Below, piece by piece: positions 33,652 to 43,333 of a DNA stretch of 64,000 nt; the stretch's first letter is position 1; each line of letters starts with the position of its first letter. A model generated the notes under the pieces. The model saw only the letters and a list, made by a program, of their open reading frames with translations, searched no databases and was not told the DNA's origin. A program made the position numbers and the translations under genes. The stretch is from an uncultured Christensenella sp. (GTDB lineage: Bacteria; Bacillota; Clostridia; Christensenellales; UBA1750): NCBI GenBank assembly GCA_905193155.1, contig CAJJNQ010000004.1, forward strand, positions 29,831-93,830, given 5' to 3'.

Positions 33652-34974
33652 GTGCGGGAGCAGGTTGCGCGATGCGTGGGCGGACAAAGCGTGCTCTGCG
33701 CGCTGTCCGGCGGCGTGGATTCGGTGGTGCTGCTGCATTTGCTGCTGCAATGCGGCGTGCGCGTGGAGGCGGCACACGTCGAGCACGGTATCCGCGGGGA
33801 GAGTTCCCGGCGGGACTGCCGGTTTGTACAGGAGTTGTGCGGAAAGTGGGGCGTGCCGCTGCACGTCATCCATCTCGATGTTCCGGCGCAGGCGGCAAAA
33901 GAGGGCCGGGGCATCGAAGAAACCGCGCGCGCAATGCGCTATGATTTCCTTTGGAAAACGCGGGAAGCGCGCCGTCTTGAAACGCTGGCCACTGCGCACC
34001 ACCTGAACGATCAGGCCGAAACCGTGCTGATGCACCTGATCCGCGGTGCGTCGCCCGTCGGGCTGTCCGGCATGAGGGAGCGCGACGGTGCGCTGATCCG
34101 CCCGCTGCTGCCCTTTTCCCGCGCACAGATCGAACAATATGCGCAGGAAAATCATCTTCCGCACGTCGAGGACGAAACCAACGCCGATATCGCCTATACG
34201 CGGAATTACATTCGGCACGAGCTGATTCCCTGCATGGAAAAGCTCAATCCGCGCGCGGTGGAGGCTATCGGCCGTGCGGCGGAGCTGGCGCGTCGGCAGA
34301 GCGATTTCGTCCGGCAGGAAGCGTTGCGGGCGCTGCGCAGCCGAATGTACGGCGCGGCGCTGGCAGATGTATCCGACCTGCATCCGGGTCTTCGAAGTGA
34401 AGTGATCGCGCAATACCTGCGCGCGCAAGGGACGCCGGAGTTTTCTGCCGCGGATATCGTCCGAATCGAGAGCCTGCTGGCTGGCGGTGTCGGTCGGAGG
34501 GTAAGTTTAGGTAAAGAATTGTTCGAGCGCGATACAAACGGAGTGCGAAGGGTTATAATGGAACCTGCCGGAAGCGGGCGCTGGGCGCTGCATTCCGGCG
34601 AAAACGAAACGCCGCTGGGCCGCTTTACGCTGCGGACGGGGAAGGTTCCGAAGAACCTCAACCTCGGAAAATACGCGCAGGTGTTCGATGCGGATAAAAT
34701 ACGCGCTCCGCTGTTTGTGCGCACCCGCAGGGACGGCGACCGCTTGGCGCTGCTGGGCGGCGGCAAGCGGAAGCTGAGCGATATCCTGATTGACAAAAAA
34801 GTGCCGCGCGCGCTGCGGGACAGCGTGCCGCTGATCGTGATGGGGGAGGAAATCCTCTGGGCGGTCGGGGCAGCGCCGGGCAAGACCTGTGCGGTCGTGC
34901 CGGAAAGCGTGCAGGCGCTGGTGATAGAATATCAACCGTTGAAGGAGAAGAATGATGCAGTATTCAAAGGATGA
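33652..34974 (+). CDS. tilS: tRNA(Ile)-lysidine synthase TilS
   Basis: The protein has 440 residues from GTG 33652 with GGGAGGA 9-10 nt upstream. The PP-loop is ALSGGVDSVVLLHLLL near the N-terminus, followed by HVEHGIRGESSRRDCRFVQELC and TAHHLNDQAETVLMHLIRGA, all TilS motifs. A C-terminal TilS domain ends with RRDGDRLALLGGGKRKLSDILIDKKVPR and ILWAVG. It modifies C34 of tRNA-Ile(CAU) to lysidine, an essential step. It overlaps hpt by about 20 bp, the classic tilS-hpt-ftsH order of Firmicutes. A palindrome ACTGA-N5-TCAGT and TATAAA lie just upstream (33602-33630), but the promoter is not clear. Confidence 0.94.
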   Translation: MREQVARCVGGQSVLCALSGGVDSVVLLHLLLQCGVRVEAAHVEHGIRGESSRRDCRFVQELCGKWGVPLHVIHLDVPAQAAKEGRGIEETARAMRYDFLWKTREARRLETLATAHHLNDQAETVLMHLIRGASPVGLSGMRERDGALIRPLLPFSRAQIEQYAQENHLPHVEDETNADIAYTRNYIRHELIPCMEKLNPRAVEAIGRAAELARRQSDFVRQEALRALRSRMYGAALADVSDLHPGLRSEVIAQYLRAQGTPEFSAADIVRIESLLAGGVGRRVSLGKELFERDTNGVRRVIMEPAGSGRWALHSGENETPLGRFTLRTGKVPKNLNLGKYAQVFDADKIRAPLFVRTRRDGDRLALLGGGKRKLSDILIDKKVPRALRDSVPLIVMGEEILWAVGAAPGKTCAVVPESVQALVIEYQPLKEKNDAVFKG

Positions 34975-35500
34975 AATTGAACGTGTTTTGATCAGCAACG
35001 AGGAGATTCAGAAGCGGCTGGACGAGCTGGCCGCGCAGGTCAACGCCGACTACGCCGGCAAGGATCTGCTGATGGTTTGCATCCTCAAGGGCGCGGTGAC
35101 GGTCTTTGCCGATATGCTCCGCCGCATTGAAATTCCCTGCGCCATTGACTTTATGGCCATTTCCAGCTACGGCTCTTCCACCAAATCCTCCGGCGTGGTG
35201 CGCATCCTCAAGGATCTGGACCACGGTATCGAGGGCAAGGATGTGCTGATCGTGGAGGACATCGTGGACAGCGGTATGTCCATGAGCTACCTGCTCAATT
35301 CCTTGAAGACCCGCAATCCCGCTTCCGTCAAGCTCCTGACGCTGCTGGATAAGCCCGACCGCCGCCGCGTGGAGCTGAACGCCGACTACATCGGCTTCAC
35401 CATCCCGGACGAGTTCGTCATCGGCTACGGTCTGGATTACGCTGAGCATTACCGCAACCTGCCCGACGTCTGCATTCTCAGCCCGAAGATGTATATGTAA
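34955..35500 (+). CDS. hpt: Hypoxanthine phosphoribosyltransferase
   Basis: The protein has 181 residues from ATG 34955, chosen over the adjacent ATG 34952 because AAGGAG is 7 nt away. The PRPP-binding signature VLIVEDIVDSGMSMSYLL is complete, with upstream VCILKGAVTVFADMLRRI and SYGSSTKSSGVVRILKDLD. It salvages hypoxanthine and guanine. It overlaps the tilS 3' end and is followed by ftsH. Confidence 0.95.
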   Translation: MQYSKDEIERVLISNEEIQKRLDELAAQVNADYAGKDLLMVCILKGAVTVFADMLRRIEIPCAIDFMAISSYGSSTKSSGVVRILKDLDHGIEGKDVLIVEDIVDSGMSMSYLLNSLKTRNPASVKLLTLLDKPDRRRVELNADYIGFTIPDEFVIGYGLDYAEHYRNLPDVCILSPKMYM

Positions 35501-35549
35501 GTTTTTTTAGAATCTCATTTTCCCAAGGGAAGGGAGGCATTGAATTCCT

Positions 35550-37487
35550 TTGCAGAAAAAAGGTTTTATGCGCGGCGCAGGTTTCTGGCTGATCGCGCTG
35601 GTGTTGGTCGTGGTGATGGCGCAGATGGTGATGCTGCCCGCCAAGACCGAGAACAAGGAGATCAGCTACAGCGATTTCCTCGGCCTGGTTCGGGACGGGA
35701 AGATCTCTCAGCTGATGGTCTCCGAATACAACGCCTATGGTCTTTACAAGGACTCGAGCATTCCTGCTTCGAGCTTCCCGGCAAAATATGACTTTACGCT
35801 GCAAATCCCTAACGACGTGGCCAGCTTCCATAATGACGTAAAGCAGGTCGTCGCCGCGCGCGACGGCGTGGACGCCAGCCAGGTCACAGCGCTGGATTAC
35901 GGCTTCACCCTCACCAACGAGCCCGTGCCCGAAACCGCATGGTGGGTCGAATGGATTCCCTTTGCGGTGCTGACGCTGGTGATCGTCGCGTTCTGGTTCT
36001 TCTTCATGCGTCAGCAGATGGGCGGCAACAACAAGGTGATGAACTTTGGCCGCGCCAGGGCGCGCGTGGTGACGGATGACAAGAATCGCGTCACCTTCGC
36101 GCAGGTTGCGGGCGCGGACGAAGAAAAGGAAGAGCTGCGCGAGATCGTGGAGTTCCTCAAGCATTCCGACCGCTTCCTGCAATTGGGCGCGCGCATCCCC
36201 AAGGGCGTGCTGCTCATCGGCCCGCCCGGCACCGGCAAAACGCTGCTGGCCAAGGCCGTGGCAGGTGAAGCGGGCGTGCCGTTTTTCTCGATTTCCGGTT
36301 CCGACTTTGTGGAGATGTTTGTCGGCGTGGGCGCGTCCCGCGTGCGCGACCTGTTTGAGCAGGCCAAGCACAACGCTCCGGCCATCATCTTTATCGACGA
36401 AATCGACGCGGTGGGCCGCCAGCGCGGCGCAGGTCTGGGCGGCGGTCACGATGAGCGCGAGCAGACCCTGAACCAGCTGCTGGTGGAAATGGACGGCTTC
36501 ACCGCCAACCAGGGCGTGATCGTTCTGGCAGCGACCAACCGCCCCGACATCCTCGACCGCGCGCTGCTGCGCCCCGGCCGCTTCGACCGCCAGGTGACGG
36601 TGGGCTATCCGGACGTCAAAGGGCGCGAGGAGATCCTCAAGGTGCATTCCAAGGGCAAGCCGCTGGCAAGCGACGTGTCTCTTGCCGTGTTGGCGCGCCG
36701 CACGCCCTATATGACGGGCGCGGATCTGGAAAACGTGATGAACGAGGCGGCGATCCTTGCCGCCCGCAAAAACGCCAAGACCATCGGCATGACCGAGCTG
36801 GAGGAGGCCATTACCCGTGTGCAGGTCGGCCCCGAAAAGAAGTCCCGCGTCATCACCGAAAAGGACAAGGCGCTGGTCTCCTATCATGAGGCGGGTCACG
36901 CCGTGCTGGCGTATGTGCTGCCCGGCTGCGATACCGTGCACGAGGTGTCCATCGTCCCGCGCGGCGGCGCAGGCGGCTATACCATGACCATGCCCGACGA
37001 GGAGAAGCACTATATCTCCGGCGCGCGGCTGCACGATCAGATCGTGGAGCTGCTGGGCGGTCATGTGGCGGAAAAGATCGCCCTGGGCGATGTTTCCACC
37101 GGAGCGACCTCCGATCTTTCCCGCGCCAACGATCTGGCGCGCAGGATGATCACCGAGTACGGTATGAACGATGAGATCGGTCCGCTGTACCTGGGCGGCG
37201 ATCAAGAGGTATTTGTCGGCCGCGATTTCGGTCATACCCGCAATTACTCCGAAGAGCTGGCGGCCAAGGTGGATGAGCAGCTGGTGCGCTATCTCAACGA
37301 CGCGCTGGCGACCGCGACCAATCTGCTCAACCAGAACCGCGACAAGCTCGACCGCGTGGCGCAGGAGCTGATGAACCGCGAAAAGCTTGACAAGGATGAG
37401 TTCGTCACCATCATGGAGGGCGGTTCGCTCTCTCCGCTGGACGGTATGCCTTCTGCGAACCCCATTGAGGATCTGCTCAAGGCATAA
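35550..37487 (+). CDS. ftsH: Membrane AAA+ metalloprotease FtsH
   Basis: The protein has 645 residues from TTG 35550 (AGGGAGG about 12 nt upstream; the in-frame ATG at 35568 is too far). Two membrane segments (about residues 7-25 and 133-152) bracket a small outer domain. The AAA module has GPPGTGKT with K230, Walker B IIFIDEIDAVG, and the second region of homology TNRPDILDRALLRPGRFDR. The zinc protease site is H449-E450-A-G-H453. It degrades membrane and regulatory proteins and has roles in sporulation. Terminator at 37502. Confidence 0.97.
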   Translation: MQKKGFMRGAGFWLIALVLVVVMAQMVMLPAKTENKEISYSDFLGLVRDGKISQLMVSEYNAYGLYKDSSIPASSFPAKYDFTLQIPNDVASFHNDVKQVVAARDGVDASQVTALDYGFTLTNEPVPETAWWVEWIPFAVLTLVIVAFWFFFMRQQMGGNNKVMNFGRARARVVTDDKNRVTFAQVAGADEEKEELREIVEFLKHSDRFLQLGARIPKGVLLIGPPGTGKTLLAKAVAGEAGVPFFSISGSDFVEMFVGVGASRVRDLFEQAKHNAPAIIFIDEIDAVGRQRGAGLGGGHDEREQTLNQLLVEMDGFTANQGVIVLAATNRPDILDRALLRPGRFDRQVTVGYPDVKGREEILKVHSKGKPLASDVSLAVLARRTPYMTGADLENVMNEAAILAARKNAKTIGMTELEEAITRVQVGPEKKSRVITEKDKALVSYHEAGHAVLAYVLPGCDTVHEVSIVPRGGAGGYTMTMPDEEKHYISGARLHDQIVELLGGHVAEKIALGDVSTGATSDLSRANDLARRMITEYGMNDEIGPLYLGGDQEVFVGRDFGHTRNYSEELAAKVDEQLVRYLNDALATATNLLNQNRDKLDRVAQELMNREKLDKDEFVTIMEGGSLSPLDGMPSANPIEDLLKA

Positions 37488-37501
37488 GCAAAAGACGCAC
37501 A

Positions 37502-37543
37502 GGGACGTGCGAGCCGCAATCCGGTTCGCACGTCCCCTTTGTT
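37502..37543 (+). terminator. Terminator after ftsH
   Basis: GGGACGTGCGA (37502-37512) pairs with TCGCACGTCCC (37526-37536), followed by CTTTGTTT. Confidence 0.88.
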
Positions 37544-37647
37544 TAACCGAACATCCGGTAAACTTTAGGCGAGTTGGCAGGAAAAAAGGGAGATTGCGGC
37601 AAATATATACCAATTGACAAAATGTGACGAAGAGCGGAGGGAACACG

Positions 37648-38508
37648 ATGTTGGATCTGCACATCCATACTACCGCGTCGGACGGGTCGCTGACTCCGAC
37701 GCAGGTGGTGCAGCTGGCAAGAAAAAAGGGATTCTCGCTGATTGCTGTGACCGACCATGACACCATGGGCGGTGTTGCCGAAGCGCTGGAAGCGGGAAAG
37801 AAATATAACGTAGACGTGGTGCCCGGCGTAGAGATCAGCTCCGGCGTGACGCTGGAGGTGCATATGCTGGGCTACGGCATGTCGCCGGATCACCCGGTGA
37901 TGAAGGCCATGATGGAGGATATGCGCGCCGCGCGCGTCGAACGCATGGAGCGCATCATCGAAAACCTGCAAAAGATGGGCGTCCCGATCACCGTGGAGGA
38001 GGTCGAAGCGGTGGCAGGCGGCGCCATCGGCCGTCCGCACATCGCGCAGGTGCTCATCGCGCACGGTCTGGTGCCCGATGTGCGCACCGCCTTCCGCGAA
38101 TACATCGGCGTGGGGGCAAAGGCCTATGTTGAGCGCCGCAAGATGACCTCCGAGCAGGTTGTTGCCAACATTCGCGACGCGGGCGGCGTGCCGGTGCTGG
38201 CGCACGGCGGGCTGCTGCGCATCAGCGAGGTGGAGCTGAACCAGTGGATCGACAGCATGGCCAAGAAGGGCTTGATGGGATTGGAATGCTACCACAACGC
38301 GCACACGCCGCAGATGGAGCGTCTGCTGCGCGCGGCGGCGGAGCGCAACGGGCTGCTCGTCACCGGCGGCAGCGATTTCCACGGCGCCTCCCGCCCGGAT
38401 GTGGAGATGGGCACGGGGCTGTCCCGCTGGAACGACCGCCAGGCCTGCCGAGGCAGGTTTTTGCAGGCCGTGGCTCAAACACAGCACGATTTGCATATGC
38501 GGGCATAG
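37648..38508 (+). CDS. PHP-domain phosphoesterase (TrpH/YciV-like)
   Basis: The protein has 286 residues. The PHP metal sites are seen: DLHIHTTASDGSLTP, VTDHDTMGG, VPGVEISS, GRPHIA, LAHGG and GGSDFHG near the end. This layout fits nucleoside 3',5'-bisphosphate phosphatases of the TrpH/RNase AM type that remove phosphate from short RNA or pAp. The substrate is inferred. GCGGAGGGA lies about 6 nt before ATG 37648. The promoter of the next gene is inside its 3' end. Confidence 0.85.
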   Translation: MLDLHIHTTASDGSLTPTQVVQLARKKGFSLIAVTDHDTMGGVAEALEAGKKYNVDVVPGVEISSGVTLEVHMLGYGMSPDHPVMKAMMEDMRAARVERMERIIENLQKMGVPITVEEVEAVAGGAIGRPHIAQVLIAHGLVPDVRTAFREYIGVGAKAYVERRKMTSEQVVANIRDAGGVPVLAHGGLLRISEVELNQWIDSMAKKGLMGLECYHNAHTPQMERLLRAAAERNGLLVTGGSDFHGASRPDVEMGTGLSRWNDRQACRGRFLQAVAQTQHDLHMRA

Positions 38509-38520
38509 GTATGCTATAAT
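38491..38520 (+). promoter_or_regulatory. Promoter for the VanW/G5 gene
   Basis: TTGCAT (38491-38496), 18-bp spacer, TATAAT (38515-38520), overlapping the last codons of the PHP gene. Confidence 0.7.
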
Positions 38521-38593
38521 GTAGCGTTAGCGAACGAACGCGATGAACGCGGGCAAAGCGCCCGGCGATGCGGATAGAGGAGCGAAGAAAGCG

Positions 38594-40534
38594 ATGACAG
38601 AAAACAGAACGCCGGGGTTCGGCGCGGGGAGGCGTCCTGCGCAGGAGCGGCATGTGCTTCAGGATCAGCCCCTGGGGGAACAGCGGCGGCCGCAAACCTC
38701 GTATTCCGGCAGACCGGAGCAGGGCAGAGGGCAGGGCACGCCCGCGGCGCAGAACCGCCGTCCGATGCCCAATTCCCGCTACGATGCGGGAGCACGCCCG
38801 GCCTCCGGCGAAAGATACGCGCAGAGCGGTCGCCCCGCACAAGGGCGGCAGGGGGCGGAAGAGCGCCCCGTGGTGCGCCGCGCGCCGCAGCAGGGCGCAA
38901 GACCCAATGCGCAGCCGCAGAGAAATCCGCAGGGACAGCGCTCCGCAGCGACGGGAGCCTTTAACCGTGCAGCAGCGCCGCACGCAGGCGAGCGCCGCCC
39001 CGTGCAGGAGATGCGCGTGCCCCGCAGACCCGCGCCGCGCGCCGAGCGGATCGATCCCAATCAGCAGCATGATCAGGAATACGGCTTTCAGGCCAAACAG
39101 GCCGAGCGCAAGCGCAAGCGCCGCCTGAAGCAGATTCTGCTGCTGGTGGCTGTGGCGCTGGTGGTGCTGGGCGGATTTTCGATCAAGCTGGCGCTCGATC
39201 TGGGCGGCGGCGCGAACACCTTCTACGAGGGCGTTTCTGTGGACGGACTGAAGCTCAACGGTTACAGCAAGGAAGAGGCCGCCGCCAAATTGCAGGCGCT
39301 CAACGCCGACCGCATCAGCAGCATGACGGTGCATCTGTCCTACAGCGACCGCGAGTGGACGATCTCGCCCGAGCAGATCGGCGTGGCGCTCAACATCGAC
39401 GAGGTGCTGGACAAGGCGTGGAACCTGGGGCGCGAGGGGAATATCTTCGCTCGCCAGCAGGAGATCAGCCGCCTGAAAAAAGAGGGCGAGGAGCTCAAAA
39501 CCGCACTCAGCTATGACGAAGGGCAGCTCCGCGACCGCCTGAACGAAGTCAAGTCCGCGGTGGATATGCCTGCGGTCGAGGCCACGATCACCTTTGACCC
39601 CGCCAAGGAAGAAAAGTTCAAAATCACGCAGGAGAGCAACGGCCGATCCGTGGATCTGGATACGCTCTTTGGTCAGGTCAAGACCCAGCTGGACAACAGT
39701 TTTTCCTCTGTGATCGAAATCAAGCCCGACGTCGTTGCGCCCACCGTGCTGGCCGAAAATCTCGAAAAGGCGACTAAGCGCATCGTCCGCGCCACGACCG
39801 ACCTCGGTACTTCGTCCGATGCGCGCGTCCACAACGTCAAAACCGCGCTCAGCTTCTTCAACGGCATGGTCGTGCAGCCCGGCCAGGAGGTCTCCTTCAA
39901 CCAGACCACCGGCCCCAGAGGATTGGAGCAGGGCTACCAGAACGCTGGCGTGATTCAGGACGATGAGATCATCGACGGCCCCGGCGGCGGCGTCTGCCAG
40001 GTGTCCACCACGCTGTATCAGGCGGTGGTCAAGGCCAATTTGGAGATCATCCGCTCCAACAAGCACAGCCTGCCGGTTTCCTATGTCCCTGTCGGCACAG
40101 ACGCCGCGGTGGCGTATGATTACAAGGATCTGATCTTCAAGAACAACACCGATTATCCGATCTTCATCGAGGCGAAGGTTTCGGGCAAGACCGTTGCGGT
40201 GTCCGTTTATGGCTATCCTCTGGACGAGGGCACGACCGTTGAGATCGTCACCGACGTCTACGAAACCATCAAGCCTGCCGAGACCAAGGTGATCCTCGAT
40301 ACCAAGGGCGAATTTGTGACCTACACGGACGAGACGAAGGTTAAGAAAAAGGCGCGGGACGGCGTCAAGGTCAAGTCCTTCCGCGTGGTGAAGGTAAACG
40401 GCGAGGAAGTGTCCCGTCAGCTGCTCAGAGACGATTACTACAAAGAAGTGCAGGGCGAGACCTATCAGGGCGTGACGCCGCGCGAGGCCGGCGCGACCGC
40501 TCCTACGACGACAAACCCGCCCGAAGAAACTTGA
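38594..40534 (+). CDS. VanW/G5-domain cell-surface protein with long basic cytoplasmic tail
   Basis: The protein has 646 residues from ATG 38594 (GAGGAG 11 nt upstream). Residues 1-175 are rich in Arg, Gln, Pro and Ala and look disordered. One membrane helix lies at about 180-200 (ILLLVAVALVVLGGFSIKL). Outside are a putative peptidoglycan-binding PG_binding_4 domain (about 205-390, FYEGVSVDGLKLNGYSKEEA), a VanW domain (about 410-540, with FSFNQTTGPR-like and GGGVCQVSTTLYQAV) and a G5 domain (about 555-625). Such proteins occur widely in Firmicutes and are thought to bind the wall; no catalytic role is proven. It is not evidence of vancomycin resistance, because no vanHAX is here. Confidence 0.85.
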   Translation: MTENRTPGFGAGRRPAQERHVLQDQPLGEQRRPQTSYSGRPEQGRGQGTPAAQNRRPMPNSRYDAGARPASGERYAQSGRPAQGRQGAEERPVVRRAPQQGARPNAQPQRNPQGQRSAATGAFNRAAAPHAGERRPVQEMRVPRRPAPRAERIDPNQQHDQEYGFQAKQAERKRKRRLKQILLLVAVALVVLGGFSIKLALDLGGGANTFYEGVSVDGLKLNGYSKEEAAAKLQALNADRISSMTVHLSYSDREWTISPEQIGVALNIDEVLDKAWNLGREGNIFARQQEISRLKKEGEELKTALSYDEGQLRDRLNEVKSAVDMPAVEATITFDPAKEEKFKITQESNGRSVDLDTLFGQVKTQLDNSFSSVIEIKPDVVAPTVLAENLEKATKRIVRATTDLGTSSDARVHNVKTALSFFNGMVVQPGQEVSFNQTTGPRGLEQGYQNAGVIQDDEIIDGPGGGVCQVSTTLYQAVVKANLEIIRSNKHSLPVSYVPVGTDAAVAYDYKDLIFKNNTDYPIFIEAKVSGKTVAVSVYGYPLDEGTTVEIVTDVYETIKPAETKVILDTKGEFVTYTDETKVKKKARDGVKVKSFRVVKVNGEEVSRQLLRDDYYKEVQGETYQGVTPREAGATAPTTTNPPEET

Positions 40535-40553
40535 GAAACGACACGGAGGCAGC

Positions 40554-40808
40554 ATGAGAGCAAGAACTGAACCCTGGATGCTGGTGCTGATGATATTGGT
40601 CGGCGCGGTGATCGGCAGCCTGCTGTGGTCGCTGGTCACGCCGTATCTGCCGGAGATCTTCGCAAAGTCGATCACCGTTGGCACGACCGGCGCGCCGCTG
40701 AACCTTGATCTGGGCGTTGTGTCCTTTACGCTGGGGCTGGTGCTGCACGTCAACATCGGTTCGATGCTGGGCATGATCGCCGCGTTCCTGATTTACAGAA
40801 AGATGTAA
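40554..40808 (+). CDS. DUF4321 small membrane protein
   Basis: The protein has 84 residues and two hydrophobic segments (about 9-28 and 55-80) joined by a loop with LPEIFAKSITVGTTGAPLNLDLGVVSFTLG (only described: a TVGTTGAPLNLDL core). The pattern and its position just before maf match DUF4321, a clostridial family of unknown function. The gap to maf is 7 bp, so they are one transcript. Confidence 0.8.
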   Translation: MRARTEPWMLVLMILVGAVIGSLLWSLVTPYLPEIFAKSITVGTTGAPLNLDLGVVSFTLGLVLHVNIGSMLGMIAAFLIYRKM

Positions 40809-40815
40809 GGCCGAT

Positions 40816-41379
40816 ATGGAAAAAATCTATCTGGCTTCCAAGTCCCCGCGGCGGGCGGAACTGCTGGCGCGGCTGAATATTCCGTTTGAAGTGATTTCCG
40901 CCGAGGTGGATGAGAGCGTTTGGGGATCGCCCGAAGAATGTGTGTGCGAGCTTGCGCAGCGCAAGGCGGCCGCGGGCGCGGAAAAGATCGGCAGCGGCTG
41001 GGTGCTGGCGGCCGATACGCTGGTGTTTTTGGACGGCGTGCCGCAGGGCAAGCCCGGCACAGCGGAAAGGGCGAAGCAGACGCTGCGCAGCCTTTCCGGA
41101 AAGACGCACACCGTGATGACGGGGATGTGCCTGCGCCACACCGACGGCAGAAGCTATACCCGCTGCGATCAGGCGCAGATCACCTTTGACGAAATGACGG
41201 ATGACGAAATCAGCGCCTACGCCGCCTCGGGCGAGCCGCTGGACAAGGCGGGCGCTTACGGCATACAGGGACTGGGCGGGCAGTTCATCCGCGAAATATC
41301 CGGCGATTATTACGCGACGGTCGGCCTGTCGCTTTACGGCCTGCGCAAAATTCTGAAGCAGGCAGGACTCACGGATTGA
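40816..41379 (+). CDS. maf: Maf-family nucleoside triphosphate pyrophosphatase
   Basis: The protein has 187 residues. The N-terminal ASKSPRRAELLARL loop binds phosphate; VLAADTLVFLDG holds the catalytic Asp, followed by KPGTAERAKQTLRSLSGKTHTVMTG and the closing AYGIQGLGGQFIREISGDYYATVGL, all Maf motifs. It hydrolyses dTTP/UTP or modified nucleotides. The position before mreBCD is the usual one in Firmicutes and gave the name septum formation protein. Confidence 0.93.
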   Translation: MEKIYLASKSPRRAELLARLNIPFEVISAEVDESVWGSPEECVCELAQRKAAAGAEKIGSGWVLAADTLVFLDGVPQGKPGTAERAKQTLRSLSGKTHTVMTGMCLRHTDGRSYTRCDQAQITFDEMTDDEISAYAASGEPLDKAGAYGIQGLGGQFIREISGDYYATVGLSLYGLRKILKQAGLTD

Positions 41380-41421
41380 GCGTGAGGAATTCTATTTTAT
41401 CTGTTGAGGGGGAACTCAACC

Positions 41422-42459
41422 ATGGCTTTAGGCGTTAAATTGATAAGCCGCAACATGGGCTTTGATCTGGGTACGGCCAACATCGTCGTCTATGTGGACG
41501 GCAAGGGCATCGTGCTGCGGGAGCCGACGATGGTCGCGGTGCGCTCCGACGCGCGGCGGCAGGTGCTGGCCGTGGGCGAAGAGGCCAAGAAGATGATGGG
41601 CCGCACGCCCGCCAACATCACCGCCATCCGCCCCGTGACCGAGGGCGTGATTGCGGACCTCGATTCCACGCAGGTGATGATCAAATATCTGATCCACAAG
41701 GCAAATGATTTCAACGTCCCCATCGTGCGGCCGCGCGTGGTGGTGTGCGTGCCCTGCGGCATTACGCCCGTGGAGCGCCAGGCCGTGCAGCAGGTCGTCC
41801 GCAGCGCGGGCGCGCGCTCGGTGCATCTGGTGGATGAGCCGGTCGCCGCAGCCATCGGCGCGGGGCTTCCCGTGGAGGAAGCGTCCGGCTCGATGGTGGT
41901 GGATATCGGCGGCGGCACGTCGGAGATGGCGGTGCTGTCGATGAACGGCGTGGTGACGAGCTGCTCGGTGCGCACTGCCGGACAGAAGATGGATGAAGCC
42001 ATCGTCAACTATATCAAGAATGAATACAACCTGCTCATCGGCGAGCGCACGGCGGAGGAGGTCAAGATCGGCATCGGCTCCGCGATTCCGCTCAAGCGGC
42101 GCGAGACCGTCATGGTGCGCGGCCGCGACCTGATCACGGGCCTGCCCCACATGATCGAAATCGCCAACGACGAGATCACCGAGGCGCTCAAAGAGCCGCT
42201 GGGCACCATCATGAACAACCTGCGCACCTGTTTGGAAAACACCCCGCCGGAGCTTGCCAGCGACATCATGGAGCGCGGCATCTATCTTACCGGCGGCGGC
42301 GCGCAGCTTTCCGGGCTGGATCTGCTCATTTCGCAGCAGACCGGCATGCCCGTGGTCGTGGCGGATAACCCCATGGACTGCGTGGCCATCGGCGCGGGCA
42401 TCCTCTCGGGCGACATGGAGCGCCTGAAGCACATCACCCGCGAGACGCAGGACCTTTAA
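41422..42459 (+). CDS. mreB: Rod-shape actin homologue MreB
   Basis: The protein has 345 residues from ATG 41422, with GAGGGGGA 8 nt upstream (a TTG at 41404 is too early). Actin-fold blocks are complete: DLGTANIVVYVDGKGIVLREPTMVA, RPVTEGVIADLD, VVCVPCGITPVERQAV, VDIGGGTSEMAVLSMNGV, and YLTGGGAQLSGLDLL. It guides lateral wall synthesis with MreC, MreD, RodA and PBP2. It is first of the four-gene mreBCD-mrdA unit. Confidence 0.96.
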   Translation: MALGVKLISRNMGFDLGTANIVVYVDGKGIVLREPTMVAVRSDARRQVLAVGEEAKKMMGRTPANITAIRPVTEGVIADLDSTQVMIKYLIHKANDFNVPIVRPRVVVCVPCGITPVERQAVQQVVRSAGARSVHLVDEPVAAAIGAGLPVEEASGSMVVDIGGGTSEMAVLSMNGVVTSCSVRTAGQKMDEAIVNYIKNEYNLLIGERTAEEVKIGIGSAIPLKRRETVMVRGRDLITGLPHMIEIANDEITEALKEPLGTIMNNLRTCLENTPPELASDIMERGIYLTGGGAQLSGLDLLISQQTGMPVVVADNPMDCVAIGAGILSGDMERLKHITRETQDL

Positions 42460-42480
42460 GGATTTTTGAAGGAGAAACAA

Positions 42481-43332
42481 ATGCGCTTTACCCAAGGCCT
42501 TTCGCGGCACAAAATTGCGCTGCTCGTCTGCGGCGCGGTGTTGTGCCTGCTGGTGGCGCTGTTCGGGCTTTCGGTGACGGGGATTTTCAAGATTCCCTTT
42601 CTGGAAAGTGCGGTCAGCGCCGTGGTCACGCCTGTTCAGAGCTTTGTCACGGGCGTTTATAACTCTGCCCGCAGCGGCATCGAGAAGCGCGCCACCCTCG
42701 CCGAGCTCGACCAGCAGTTGGCAGAGCTGACCGAGCGCAACCGCCAGCTGGAAGCAACCGTCGCCCAGATGAGCGAATTGCAGAAGGAAAACGACCGCCT
42801 GCACGGCCTGCTCGGCGTGACGACGACTTCGCCGGAGCAGAAATACATCGCCGCCAAGGTTATCGCCAAGGAATCCGGCGGATGGTTTGTGACCTTCACT
42901 GTGGATAAGGGCGAAAACGACGGCGTGAAGAAGGACGATCCCGTGCTCAACGACGCAGGGCTGATCGGGCGCGTCATGGACGTCAAGGCAGGCTCCTGCA
43001 CCGTGATTTCCATCATCGATTCCCGCTCCGCCGTGGCCGGCATGGTCGAGCGCACGCGCGACAACGGCATCTGCCACGGCTCGCTCTTTGTCAACGACAA
43101 CGACGAAATGCTGCGCATGAATTACCTGCCCACCGGCAGCGAGCTCAACACCGGCGACCGCGTGATCACCTCCGGCCTGGACGGAATTTATCCCAAGGGA
43201 CTGCTCATCGGCACGGTGCGCTCGATCTCCCGCGATTCCGGTGAGGACGACCGCTACGTCGTGCTCAACACCGCCGCGGACTTTGCGCACATCGAGGATG
43301 TGCTGATCCTGAGCATGCAGGAGGGCGATTAA
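42481..43332 (+). CDS. mreC: Rod-shape protein MreC
   Basis: The protein has 283 residues from ATG 42481 (AAGGAG 6 nt upstream). A membrane helix near residues 13-33 is followed by a coiled coil (about 65-105, ELTERNRQLEATVAQMSELQKEND) and the MreC beta domain (AAKVIAKESGGWFVTFTVDKGENDGVKKDDPVLNDAGLIGRV, described as the conserved GxxxGVxxxxPV and GLIGRV blocks). It activates PBP2/RodA outside the membrane. Confidence 0.94.
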   Translation: MRFTQGLSRHKIALLVCGAVLCLLVALFGLSVTGIFKIPFLESAVSAVVTPVQSFVTGVYNSARSGIEKRATLAELDQQLAELTERNRQLEATVAQMSELQKENDRLHGLLGVTTTSPEQKYIAAKVIAKESGGWFVTFTVDKGENDGVKKDDPVLNDAGLIGRVMDVKAGSCTVISIIDSRSAVAGMVERTRDNGICHGSLFVNDNDEMLRMNYLPTGSELNTGDRVITSGLDGIYPKGLLIGTVRSISRDSGEDDRYVVLNTAADFAHIEDVLILSMQEGD

Positions 43333-43333
43333 G

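Noticed and set aside
37615..37643. TTGACA at 37615 as promoter of the PHP gene
   Set aside because: The -10 position at 17 bp reads AGGGAA, overlapping the ribosome site.
38594..40534. Vancomycin resistance function from the VanW name
   Set aside because: VanW/G5 proteins are common wall-associated proteins; no vanH, vanA-type ligase, vanX or vanS/R is nearby.
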